A DNA stretch of 13,671 bases, from assembly GCA_017881765.1 (NCBI GenBank), contig JADGQN010000083.1, positions 1 through 13,671 of the forward strand, given 5' to 3'. The position numbers and the translations under genes are program-made. Source of the DNA: Syntrophobacterales bacterium (GTDB lineage: Bacteria > Desulfobacterota > Syntrophorhabdia > Syntrophorhabdales > WCHB1-27). Below the pieces are notes generated by a model that saw nothing but the letters and a program-made list of their open reading frames with translations, had not been told where the DNA came from and made no database searches. Shown piece after piece: positions 6,220 through 13,671 of the stretch. Position 1 is the first letter of the stretch. Every line of letters begins with the position of its first letter.

Positions 6220-8328
6220 ATGTATCTGCTTAGTCTCCATTTCGAAAACGCTGGTGGCCAGACCTCGGGAAGTCTCTGTTTTCATATCAATCGGGAACTG
6301 ATTTCCAAATGGACCATCTTGCCGTCCGGCGGTCCGCAGCAGGAGATCCTTCAATTAATTGCGATTGCCTGCGGAGGTACCCGCTTTGTGGAACAACTGC
6401 CCTCTGGGTGGGCTCGATTGCTTCAGGGAACGGATACTCCCTCAGCAATGGAGTTTATTCTCGCCCCCCACCCCGGGATCGATACACAAAGTTCGAACTT
6501 AACCATATTCGGAAATAGGATCGAGGTTGGTAGCAACGGAAAGGTCACGCTCACGGGACGCAAAGGATGCCGTTGGCTGCCATCTGATATCCCTGTGCGT
6601 TCCCCTGGTCTTGGCAATGGCAATGCATCATATTTCTTCCTCTCGTATGGACCACAATTGAACTTCCATAACCAAACAGATGATTTTGATTTTATGGATC
6701 CCTATTTTCGTCTCAGGCGGTTTTCTTCCCTGTTCGACACACGAACCCGCCTCACCGATCCGGTGGCGTTCCTTGCCCGGTTGCACTACCGGGCCGTGAA
6801 ATGGAAGCGCCTCTCCGCTCAACGAACCTTAGAAGGCCTGTGCAGGGTTTTTCAAGAGTTTCTTGGGTGCGATACTGCCTCCTGGCTTGAACCGGATTGT
6901 GATTTCACTAAGCTATGGTCATGTCTGGACCCATGGATGAGGCGGGCAGTCCTACCAGCGCTTGATGCTGCCCGCCATTTACGCGATGCGTACCCAAGAC
7001 AGCTTGAACCCTTGCATATGCCCGGCCTGATCCTGTTGTACCGTCCGGATGCGTACTGCCCACCCGGTCATTTTCGTGGGTGGATTGCCATGATGGACGC
7101 TCTTTTTCCGCACATACAGTTCATAGTTGTACCGGACGCCGGCTCTATGGGATCGTTCTCCCAGCCGATAAGGGATAAAGGTCTACCTGTCCCCACCCCA
7201 TCTAAACCGCCGGGAAAGAGCGGGGCGCGGCGTAAGGTGACTGCCGATGTGCTCCTCCTCGATATTGACAGTCGCATACCCAATCTGGCGTTGATGAAAT
7301 TGAGCCGGTATTGCAAGTCCCGGGGGCAAACAGTAATCCTCGGACGTAAGGAAGGTTATTGGCCCGATGTCGAACGTGTGTATGCCAGTTGCGTTTTCCA
7401 TTGCACCCCCTCCCAGAAACGTCTGCGGCACGTAAGAGAGTATTATGGGAATGACCTTGTGCTTGGGGGCTCCGGTGTTGATTTGGTTACCCGGCTCCCG
7501 GACGGAATAGAAGATGTGCCGGCCGATTACAGCCTCTATCCGGAATTGCAAGACCGGGCTATCGGCTTTCTTACCCGCGGTTGCCCTTTTAGTTGCCCCT
7601 TTTGCATCGTGCCGCAGAAAGAAGGCGCTACTCGGCAGGTTGGTGATCTCAACGATTTGCTGGAAAACGGCCGCAGAAAGAAACTAATCCTCTTGGACGA
7701 TAATATCCTTTCCCACCCTCGGGCCGACGATCTTTTGGAAGATATGGCACGGAAGGGCCTCATGGTCAATTTCAACCAGACCCTGGATATCCGCTTACTG
7801 GATCAAGAGCTGGCCCGCATCCTCAGGCGTATTCAATGCTACAACATAAGCTTTACCCGCTCCAACTACTACTTTAGCTTGAATGATACTCATTATTTGG
7901 AAAGGGTATCCCGTCACTACGCCATGCTGAATTTCACTACCCGGGATAATGTGGAGTTCGTCTGTATGTACGGCTTCGATACCACGCTCGCTGAGGATGT
8001 GGAACGCTTCCGCTTCCTCCGTTCTTTGCCTGGCGCATACGTATTTGTTCAAGAATATCAGCCGTTCCCTGGAGGTCCGGCACCCATCGCGGAGGCGTTC
8101 TTCGATGATAAGGCCGATGAGTTGATCGATGAGCTGGTACGGATCATGTTTTCCCAGAACATGAAGAGCGTGGAGAAGTATTACCGGTGGTTAAGCAAAC
8201 GGTATGTTGAGACTTTTGGCAAATTGCATCCGCGCCTGGTGGATTATATATTCCGGTATAATAACCGAGACAAAAAGGGGATCTATATCCAAACCTTAGC
8301 CGGCACGAAGGCTCTACACGAGGGGTGA
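6220..8328 (+). CDS. Pseudo-ATPase and radical SAM fusion protein
   Basis: This is a 702-residue protein; an in-frame TGA at 6208 makes ATG 6220 the earliest ATG. Residues 455, 459 and 462 form CxxxCxxC within GFLTRGCPFSCPFC, the 4Fe-4S site of radical SAM enzymes. Before it (about 343-440) is a domain with LLLDIDSRIPNLALMKLS, the N-terminal part of a radical SAM family I recall from phages and bacteria; after it, LDDNIL and DIRLL fit the barrel strands. Residues 1-310 follow an AAA/SMC-like ATPase: W31 precedes a Walker A position now reading PSGGPQQEI, YGPQLNF fits a known mid-domain signature, and MPGLILLYRPDAYCPP (267-282) plus LFPHIQFIVVPDAGS (295-309) align with the Walker B and His-switch region but lack Lys, Asp-Glu and His. 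A Pro-rich linker joins the two parts. The substrate is unknown. Possible cargo of the flanking elements. Confidence 0.85.
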   Translation: MYLLSLHFENAGGQTSGSLCFHINRELISKWTILPSGGPQQEILQLIAIACGGTRFVEQLPSGWARLLQGTDTPSAMEFILAPHPGIDTQSSNLTIFGNRIEVGSNGKVTLTGRKGCRWLPSDIPVRSPGLGNGNASYFFLSYGPQLNFHNQTDDFDFMDPYFRLRRFSSLFDTRTRLTDPVAFLARLHYRAVKWKRLSAQRTLEGLCRVFQEFLGCDTASWLEPDCDFTKLWSCLDPWMRRAVLPALDAARHLRDAYPRQLEPLHMPGLILLYRPDAYCPPGHFRGWIAMMDALFPHIQFIVVPDAGSMGSFSQPIRDKGLPVPTPSKPPGKSGARRKVTADVLLLDIDSRIPNLALMKLSRYCKSRGQTVILGRKEGYWPDVERVYASCVFHCTPSQKRLRHVREYYGNDLVLGGSGVDLVTRLPDGIEDVPADYSLYPELQDRAIGFLTRGCPFSCPFCIVPQKEGATRQVGDLNDLLENGRRKKLILLDDNILSHPRADDLLEDMARKGLMVNFNQTLDIRLLDQELARILRRIQCYNISFTRSNYYFSLNDTHYLERVSRHYAMLNFTTRDNVEFVCMYGFDTTLAEDVERFRFLRSLPGAYVFVQEYQPFPGGPAPIAEAFFDDKADELIDELVRIMFSQNMKSVEKYYRWLSKRYVETFGKLHPRLVDYIFRYNNRDKKGIYIQTLAGTKALHEG

Positions 8329-8635
8329 TATCAGTTGGGAGCTCGATGGGGATGACATTCTCCTTGGGCCAGTCATCAGGCTCAGGCCCTGACACTTGAA
8401 ATTCCGGAACCCCGCCCGGTCATGCTCCGCTCGCCAGCGGCCAAGCCTGTGAAATTCTGTCTATTAGACAGCCTCCGAAAAGGGGACACACCACTCGCGT
8501 GACGGAGGGCAGCGTAAGGGACCGTAAAGAAAAGAATTGTCTTTTAGGTTCAGCGAAAATGCTCTCCAAGTTGCTTTTCAACAAAATATCTGTTTCGGCC
8601 TCAAACGAGATGATCACTTTTGACGGCGCCCTATT
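8329..8635. other. Gene-free gap before element copy 2
   Basis: These 307 bases hold no convincing ORF. They contain short GC-rich imperfect hairpins just after the radical SAM stop, a motif GAAAAGGGGACACA at 8477-8490 that resembles sequences often seen near REP-associated transposases, and a small AT hairpin (AAAAGA-ATTG-TCTTTT, near 8530). No clear promoter or strong ribosome site precedes copy 2. The left end of copy 2 probably lies here but could not be placed. Confidence 0.45.
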
Positions 8636-11104
8636 GTGAAACGATTCATAACATCAGATGTCGTAGTAGCGTTTTCTCAATGTAAGGCCAAAGCCTTTTT
8701 CCTGCTATGCACAAACATACACGGAGCCCCTCATGAATACGTTTCCATACTGAAAAAGGAAGAAATAAGAAATAGAGAAAAGTACTTTAGCGCGATCAAA
8801 TTCAATAACCCGGAGGCTACTTTCCATTCTCTTGGCAGATTAAAACCGGCGGACGGCACGCTGCTCGGGACAACTATGGAATACGATCTCTTGAAGGCCT
8901 ATGTTGACGGTCTCACAGTCGTAAAGGCTGCTTCGTCTAAGAGATATAGCTACCAACCTGTCCTAGTGGTTGGAACCTTCAAAATTACCCGAGAACAGAA
9001 ACTTCATTTAGCGTTTCTGGGTCACGTATTATCTAAACTTCAGAACGGCCAGCCCGTATCGGGAATGATTGTCGGCGGTGGAAATAAAACGTACAGATTC
9101 ACGCTTGAACCGCTCTACAAAGAAGTTGAATCGATCATCGAGCAACTGCTCGTGTGGATCTCCGGCCCCAAGTCAGAGGCACCACCCATAATCTTGAATG
9201 AACACTGCCCTTCTTGTTTGTTTAGAGAGCGCTGCGAGGAAAAAGCAAAAGAAAAGAATGACCTGAGCCTACTGGGCGGGATGACGGCCAAAGCAATAAC
9301 GAAATACCAGAAGAAAGGGATTTTTTCGGTTAACCAGCTCTCTTATTTGTTTCGGCCAAGAAGGAAGAACCGGAATCGGCAACAATCGCGACATGGGTTA
9401 ATTTACCGGCCAGAAGTTCACGCATTGGCCCTGAGGACGGAAAAGATTTATATCCAGGAACTACCGCACCTGCAAAGGCATCCCATGGAATTATTCGTCG
9501 ATATTGAAGGAGTGCCAGATCAGGATTTCTATTACCTTATCGGATTAAACGTTGTTGCCGGTAACGAACAGACCTATTACCTTTTTTGGGCAGACTCCGT
9601 TCGGGATGAGGAATCAATGTGGAGAGGTTTTGTTGGGAAAGTAAATGAATATGCTGATGCCCCCATCTATCATTATGGATGGTATGACGGAAGAGCCATA
9701 CATGAGCTCAACAAACGCTATGGAAATGGGGAGAGCGTACAACCGCGATTGGTCAACGTAAATTCACTTATCTATGGAAGAATCTATTTTCCGGTGAGGT
9801 CAAATGCGCTGAAAGAGTTGGGAGCATTTTCAGGAGCGACCTGGACCTCTCCTGAAGCATCTGGCCTACAGAGCTTGGTTTGGAGATATTACTGGAGCGA
9901 GAGTCAGGATGAAAAATACAGGAATCTGCTCATTACGTATAATGAGGAGGACTGTAAGGCACTCCTGGCTTTGACCGACAAGATCTCAGACGTTATCAGA
10001 ACTGCTGATTCAATATGGAATATTGATTTTGCCGACCAGCCCAAGAAACCTGCAACCGAGATTGGTAGTCAGGTCCATGAAGAATTGGAACAAATGCTAA
10101 AATTTGCTTATGCCGACTATAGCAGGAACAGAATCAGAGTTAATAAGTCGACAGCAGCTGAGGAAGGCGCTAAGAATGGGCAACAGCAAAGACCGAAACC
10201 TTCATACGTCAGGAGGATACCCAAAGCAGGAAAGACAGTTCGGGTTCCCAGGAGGAGAAAATGCCCCAATTGTGGTAACTTCCTTAACGCCACCGAGAAA
10301 ACGGGCGAGATTACCGTTACCGATTTGGTACCCACCAGGAGCGGATATAAGAAGACTGTCACAAGATATATCGGGCACCAAAGTCGTTGCCCGGCGTGCC
10401 GGACAGAATACGTTCCAAAAATGGTCCGCAATTTCAACCGCAGAAAATTTGGGCACAGCTTTATCGCATGGACAGTATATCTAAGAATTGTCCTTCGTCT
10501 TCCCTATGAGATCATTGCGCAGGCTATGGAAGATATGTTTAATGAACGAACAGCCTTAGATACCCTTCTGGGGTTCGTATACTATCTTGCTCAATACCAT
10601 GCGCATACAGAGAGTCTGCTTGTTCAACGAATTTTGGAGAGCCCTTTTATCCATATTGATGAGACAAGAATCAGTATCAAAGGCGAAGACCACTATGTAT
10701 GGGTCTTTACAGATGGCAGTCATGTGGTGTTCAGGCTAACCAAGACGAGGGAAGCATCGATTGTCCACGAGTTCTTGTCCAAGTACAACGGAATAGTCAT
10801 TTCGGATTTCTATGGTGGGTATGATTCTGTGAAATGCCGACAACAGAAATGTTGGTCTCACCTGATAGGAGATCTCAATGATGATCTCTGGAAAGAACCA
10901 TTTAACGTGGAATTTGAGTCATTTGTCGTGGAAGTAAGCAAATTGATCTTGCCCATTTTGCAGGCAGCCCAAAAATATGGGCTAAGGAGAAGACACCTTC
11001 ATAAATACAAAGCATCAGTTAACAGGTTTTACGATAAGAGTATTGAGGAGAACGATTACAAATCTGAAGTTACACTCAAATATCAAAAACGTCTCAAGCG
11101 GTAG
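8636..11104 (+). CDS. RecB-like, DEDD exonuclease, DDE transposase fusion
   Basis: This 822-residue frame starts at GTG 8636; an in-frame TGA at 8621 excludes longer starts, and the ribosome site is poor. Domains: TM0106/RecB-like (about 1-280) with C16 and CPSCLFRERC (C191, C194, C200) for a Cas4-style 4Fe-4S cluster and the signature DLSLLGGMTAKAI; YprB/RNase_H_2 exonuclease (about 284-450) with all four acids D289, E291, D351 and D439; zinc ribbon with CPNC and CPAC pairs; IS66-like DDE domain with D675 (HIDETR) and D724 (ISDFYGGYD). The RecB active site again seems degraded (YQPVLVVGTFKI, no E-x-K). Unlike copy 1 it has no stop between the nuclease and exonuclease domains, which proves that the two were designed as one chain. 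It ends at a frameshift before the catalytic Glu of the DDE triad. Confidence 0.8.
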   Translation: MKRFITSDVVVAFSQCKAKAFFLLCTNIHGAPHEYVSILKKEEIRNREKYFSAIKFNNPEATFHSLGRLKPADGTLLGTTMEYDLLKAYVDGLTVVKAASSKRYSYQPVLVVGTFKITREQKLHLAFLGHVLSKLQNGQPVSGMIVGGGNKTYRFTLEPLYKEVESIIEQLLVWISGPKSEAPPIILNEHCPSCLFRERCEEKAKEKNDLSLLGGMTAKAITKYQKKGIFSVNQLSYLFRPRRKNRNRQQSRHGLIYRPEVHALALRTEKIYIQELPHLQRHPMELFVDIEGVPDQDFYYLIGLNVVAGNEQTYYLFWADSVRDEESMWRGFVGKVNEYADAPIYHYGWYDGRAIHELNKRYGNGESVQPRLVNVNSLIYGRIYFPVRSNALKELGAFSGATWTSPEASGLQSLVWRYYWSESQDEKYRNLLITYNEEDCKALLALTDKISDVIRTADSIWNIDFADQPKKPATEIGSQVHEELEQMLKFAYADYSRNRIRVNKSTAAEEGAKNGQQQRPKPSYVRRIPKAGKTVRVPRRRKCPNCGNFLNATEKTGEITVTDLVPTRSGYKKTVTRYIGHQSRCPACRTEYVPKMVRNFNRRKFGHSFIAWTVYLRIVLRLPYEIIAQAMEDMFNERTALDTLLGFVYYLAQYHAHTESLLVQRILESPFIHIDETRISIKGEDHYVWVFTDGSHVVFRLTKTREASIVHEFLSKYNGIVISDFYGGYDSVKCRQQKCWSHLIGDLNDDLWKEPFNVEFESFVVEVSKLILPILQAAQKYGLRRRHLHKYKASVNRFYDKSIEENDYKSEVTLKYQKRLKR

Positions 11105-11396
11105 AGACAGTCTGTTCACTTTTCTCGATGAGGATGGGATCTCTTGGAGTAACAATATGGCAGAAAGAGCCCTTAAACCGGTGGCAGTGCAGAGGAAGAT
11201 TTCCGGCTCTTTCTGGGCAAAAGGGGCTTCCAATTACCTTCTGTTACTCGGCATGGCACAGTCCTGCAAGTTTCAACGTAAGCCATTTCTCAAATTTCTA
11301 ATGTCTAAAGAAGCAGATATTGACAAATACGTCGCACCAAAGCCACTTTGCTATTCTCAACTTCGTCCTTCAAATGCCGTCCGTGGGCTAAGGTGA
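11105..11396 (+). pseudogene. Detached C-terminus of copy 2 transposase
   Basis: In the +1 frame from about 11099 the sequence resumes as GRDSLFTFLDEDGISWSNN, matching copy 1 GDRLFTFLDFDGIPWNNN. It carries NNMAERALKP with the third DDE residue (Glu at 11163-11165), then a stretch collinear with the copy 1 C-terminus (KFLMSKEADI), ending at TGA 11394-11396. It has no start or ribosome site of its own. The gap to copy 1 is best explained by loss of two bases, or gain of one, near 11099-11103. Confidence 0.75.
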
Positions 11397-11693
11397 GCCG
11401 CTTTATGGTTGACATGGAGAAGGATTTGATACTCCGAATGACGTGAACCCTTTTGGATAGACATACGACCAATGGGGGATGATCTTCTTAGGATTCTGAG
11501 ACAACCAGGAACATGGTCGATGAACTGATTAAAGCTTTCCACTGGCAATCAATAGAGTCCGTAAAATCGTCCTATGCGCCATTTGTAGGCAGAGTTTGTA
11601 ACCGCTCTATGGCTCCACCTCGCTCAGGCCATGACGTAATGCGTGGCTACTTGCACAGATTCAGTCTTACTTCTTCTCCTGTGCGCGGCAGGA
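11397..11693. other. Gap between element copy 2 and recD2
   Basis: About 297 bases without a convincing gene. It carries the right copy of the 15-base repeat (11558-11572). A short frame from 11513 begins MVDELIKAFHWQ, which faintly recalls the start of small recombinase-associated proteins, but it decays at once and is not called. The right edge of the accessory block is probably in this gap, because GC rises sharply at the recD2 stop. Confidence 0.45.
11558..11572 (+). repeat. Right copy of a 15-base direct repeat
   Basis: The sequence TCCGTAAAATCGTCC matches 3151-3165 with a single mismatch and in the same orientation. It lies 162 bases after the end of the copy 2 coding span. With its partner it brackets both element copies and the radical SAM gene. 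Confidence 0.35.
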
Positions 11694-13671
11694 CTATGCT
11701 GAGAGAGGTCCTTCGGCCACCGGGTCGGGCATCGGCAGCATCTTGAGCACCGTATCCCTCACGGTTACATCCTTCTTACGGCAGGCGCTCCGGAACGCGT
11801 AGTCCTCTCCCACGAGGATGACTTTCTCCTTGGCCCGGGTGACGGCCGTATAGAGGAGCTTGTTGTTGAGCATGATGAAGTGGCTCAGGGTCATCGGGAT
11901 AAGAACGTTTCTATACTCGCTCCCCTGGGTCTTGTGGATGGTCAGCGCGTAGGCGAGCCTCACGAGTTCCCGGGCCTCGTCGAACGAATAGGCTGCTATG
12001 GTCCTGTCGGCAGGGTAATAGACGTCAAGCAGCTCCTCCTTCCGGTTTACCGCGATCACGATGCCGAGCATTCCATTATAGATCCTGTCGGTGTAGTAAT
12101 GATCGTCCCGGTCAGGCAGCCGGTAATCGGCAGGGCGGATGCAGTCGATGTTCATGTTCTGGATGTGGACGACCTTGTCTCGGAGAGCAAGCGTCGTCCT
12201 GCCGAGGTTGACGCAGTGCTCGGGCCGGGCCGCGGCTTCGTTGAGCAGTTTTTGTAACGCCTCGTTCAGCTGTTCCGTGCCGAGCGGGCCGCTCTTCATG
12301 GGGGTGATGACCTGCAGGGTGTTGAGGTAGCCCGTGTAGTCCCTGTTCTTAAAGGTCTCCACGAGGAGGTTCTTGTAGGTAGCGGCCGTTTCGCAGAGCA
12401 GTTTGACGATCTTCTGGCCGTTCTCCTCCCTTAACTTTTTAAGATCGGCCTCTTTCATGGCCTTACTCTTCACCTTCTGTTTCAGGGCGAAGTAGTTGGG
12501 GATGGAGACGTCCAGGAACCTGAAATCAGCATAGCTCTCGGCAGCGTACTGCTCCGGCACGCGCGCCTCCCGGATGTCATTGGCGAAGAGGGCGATCACC
12601 TTGTCTTCACTCTGCCGGTAGATGCGGGTGAGGGTGACCGCGGGCGCCAGCTGCTTGTCTATGATATCGGAGAAAGGGTTGCCGGCACCGATCGGGGGAA
12701 GCTGCGCCGCATCCCCCACCATGATGAGGATCGCGGTATCGGCAAGGCGCGTGATGATCCTGAAGAGGAGCTCCGTATTGACCATCGATGATTCGTCCAC
12801 GAGCAGCACTGCATAGGGGAGCTTCTCCTGCTGCTTGAATACGAGGCTGTAAATGGTCTGGGCCTTATAGCCCGAGAGCTTCCTGATCCGGTCGGCAGCG
12901 ATGCCGGAGAGCGCGCAACACATGATCTTTTCTTTCGGATAGGGGATAGCGAGGAGGTCGAGCAGGGCTCGTGACACCGTGCTCTTGCCTGTTCCGGCGT
13001 AGCCGCAGAGGAAAAAGACCCCGGGCCCCCGGTTCACGGTGCGTATGGCCTCCCGCTGCTCGTCGCTCAATATGATGCCCATCTCCTCTTGCTTGCGGTC
13101 AATGTAGCCCTCGATGTCCTCCAGGATCGGTCCGGAGAGCTGGCGACCCCTCAGGGAGACCGACGTGTATATCCTCTTCTCCGCCGCATAGAGGAAGGAG
13201 GAGGTCAGCTTGTCATCCTCAAGGAAAACGATCTTGTCCTCTTGGGCCATATCCCGGAGCACCGTTTGAAAGAGCTCGGGGTCGATCGAGCCGCCTTCCG
13301 GCGACAGTTCTTCTTCCACGAGGGAGAAGAGTAACGGCCGGTCGATGCAGCTGTTGCCGACCGAATCGGTGTACTCGAAGAGGACATAGTCAATGCACGC
13401 CCGTATCCTGAAGGGATGGGCGGGGGCGATGCCCATGGCCTTTGCTATTTTGTCAGCGGTCTTGAAGCCTATGCCCTTGACGGCGGTCATCCGGTAAGGG
13501 TTCTCCTCGATCTGGGCTATGAGGTCCTTCTCGTCCTTGAGCTCCTTATAAATACGCTGGACGAGGGCAGGTGTACCGCCGAGCGGGATCAGGAACTGCG
13601 AGAGGGCTTTCAGGTCCTTGAACCGGTGCCAGGTGGCGAGGATCTTCTCGAGCTTTTTCTCCTTGATCCCC
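11694..13671 (-). CDS. recD2: RecD2-like SF1 DNA helicase, N-terminus outside window
   Basis: Reading leftward, about 659 residues are visible and the frame is open to the right edge, so the N-terminus lies beyond the window. The first part, including ENPYRMTAVKGIGFKTADKIA, is the helix-hairpin-helix region typical of RecD2, the form found in bacteria without RecBC. Then come the helicase motifs: Walker A GYAGTGKST (12978-13004), Walker B LLVDESSM (about 12785-12806), GDAAQLPPIGAG, the motif with ALTIHKTQGSEY, and YTAVTRAKE near the C-terminus. RecD2 is a 5'-3' DNA helicase linked to repair and replication-fork processing. A charged insertion rich in Lys and Glu (around KAMKEADLKKLREENG) lies between helicase motifs. 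High GC marks it as resident chromosome. It converges on the accessory block and has no partner gene in view. Confidence 0.9.
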   Translation of the reverse strand, partial: GIKEKKLEKILATWHRFKDLKALSQFLIPLGGTPALVQRIYKELKDEKDLIAQIEENPYRMTAVKGIGFKTADKIAKAMGIAPAHPFRIRACIDYVLFEYTDSVGNSCIDRPLLFSLVEEELSPEGGSIDPELFQTVLRDMAQEDKIVFLEDDKLTSSFLYAAEKRIYTSVSLRGRQLSGPILEDIEGYIDRKQEEMGIILSDEQREAIRTVNRGPGVFFLCGYAGTGKSTVSRALLDLLAIPYPKEKIMCCALSGIAADRIRKLSGYKAQTIYSLVFKQQEKLPYAVLLVDESSMVNTELLFRIITRLADTAILIMVGDAAQLPPIGAGNPFSDIIDKQLAPAVTLTRIYRQSEDKVIALFANDIREARVPEQYAAESYADFRFLDVSIPNYFALKQKVKSKAMKEADLKKLREENGQKIVKLLCETAATYKNLLVETFKNRDYTGYLNTLQVITPMKSGPLGTEQLNEALQKLLNEAAARPEHCVNLGRTTLALRDKVVHIQNMNIDCIRPADYRLPDRDDHYYTDRIYNGMLGIVIAVNRKEELLDVYYPADRTIAAYSFDEARELVRLAYALTIHKTQGSEYRNVLIPMTLSHFIMLNNKLLYTAVTRAKEKVILVGEDYAFRSACRKKDVTVRDTVLKMLPMPDPVAEGPLSA

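Larger units (their letters stand above)
8636..11396 (+). mobile_element. IS66-like element copy 2, gene frameshifted
   Basis: The coding span is two frames joined at about 11099-11104: frame of 8636 up to TAG 11104, then the +1 frame to TGA 11394-11396. Domain order is the same as in copy 1. It is more AT-rich than copy 1 and much more so than the edge genes, so the two copies probably have different recent histories. No terminal inverted repeat or target duplication could be identified by eye, so ends are given as coding limits only. Confidence 0.7.

Noticed and set aside
8477..8490. GAAAAGGGGACACA, resembling motifs near REP-associated transposases
   Set aside because: It occurs once in the window, has no paired inverted copy and no REP-type transposase nearby.
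8500..8530. CCGTAAA at about 8519, similar to the core of the 15-base repeat
   Set aside because: Only about eight bases match, so it does not support a third repeat copy.
11513..11746. 77-residue frame starting MVDELIKAFHWQ, faintly like recombinase-associated proteins
   Set aside because: The resemblance ends after about a dozen residues, there is no ribosome site, and the frame overlaps the 3' end of recD2.
1..13671. CRISPR array, tRNA or rRNA genes
   Set aside because: No regularly spaced repeats and no cloverleaf or rRNA-like sequence were seen; the Cas4-like cysteine pattern belongs to the transposase fusion, not to a CRISPR locus.

Overview
The window reads as a bacterial chromosome segment from an organism of moderate to high GC. 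The gene set (a RecD2-type helicase, a DUF2293 protein, a SEC-C protein, and IS66-like elements with a nuclease domain) would suit an anaerobic Desulfobacterota-like or other environmental bacterium. That taxonomic guess is weak because no rRNA, tRNA or core marker is present.

Layout. At the left edge (about 1-2600) are GC-rich, ordinary-looking genes: the tail of an unrecognised glutamate-rich protein, a zinc-ribbon/DUF2293 protein, and on the minus strand a SEC-C zinc-motif protein with an excellent sigma-70-type promoter. A small minus-strand XRE-type helix-turn-helix gene (about 2608-2853) follows and seems to have lost its C-terminus to a frameshift. The right edge (11694-13671, minus strand) is the bulk of a RecD2-like superfamily 1 helicase that runs off the window. 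Between them lies an AT-richer accessory block of about 8.5 kb with all genes on the plus strand: element copy 1 (3209-5968), a 702-residue radical SAM protein (6220-8328), and element copy 2 (8636-11396).

The two element copies are diverged homologues (about 40-50% amino-acid identity by eye) with the same unusual architecture: a TM0106/RecB-like domain with a Cas4-style four-cysteine cluster, then a YprB/RNase_H_2-type DEDD 3'-5' exonuclease domain, then a zinc ribbon, then an IS66-like DDE transposase domain. Each copy is interrupted once. Copy 1 has an in-frame TAG two codons before the first catalytic Asp of the exonuclease domain. Copy 2 has a frameshift just before the segment that carries the catalytic Glu of the DDE triad.

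The radical SAM gene between them is also unusual. Its C-terminal half has a CxxxCxxC cluster and resembles a radical SAM family that I recall from phages and other bacteria. Its N-terminal ~310 residues follow, without gaps at the key motifs, the pattern of an AAA/SMC-like ATPase, but the Walker A, Walker B and His-switch residues are all replaced, so it looks like a pseudo-ATPase fused to a radical SAM enzyme. A 15-base near-identical direct repeat (3151-3165 and 11558-11572) brackets the whole block and could mark its edges. The best candidates for something undescribed are the nuclease-exonuclease-transposase fusion and the pseudo-ATPase/radical SAM fusion, possibly with the latter as cargo of the former.
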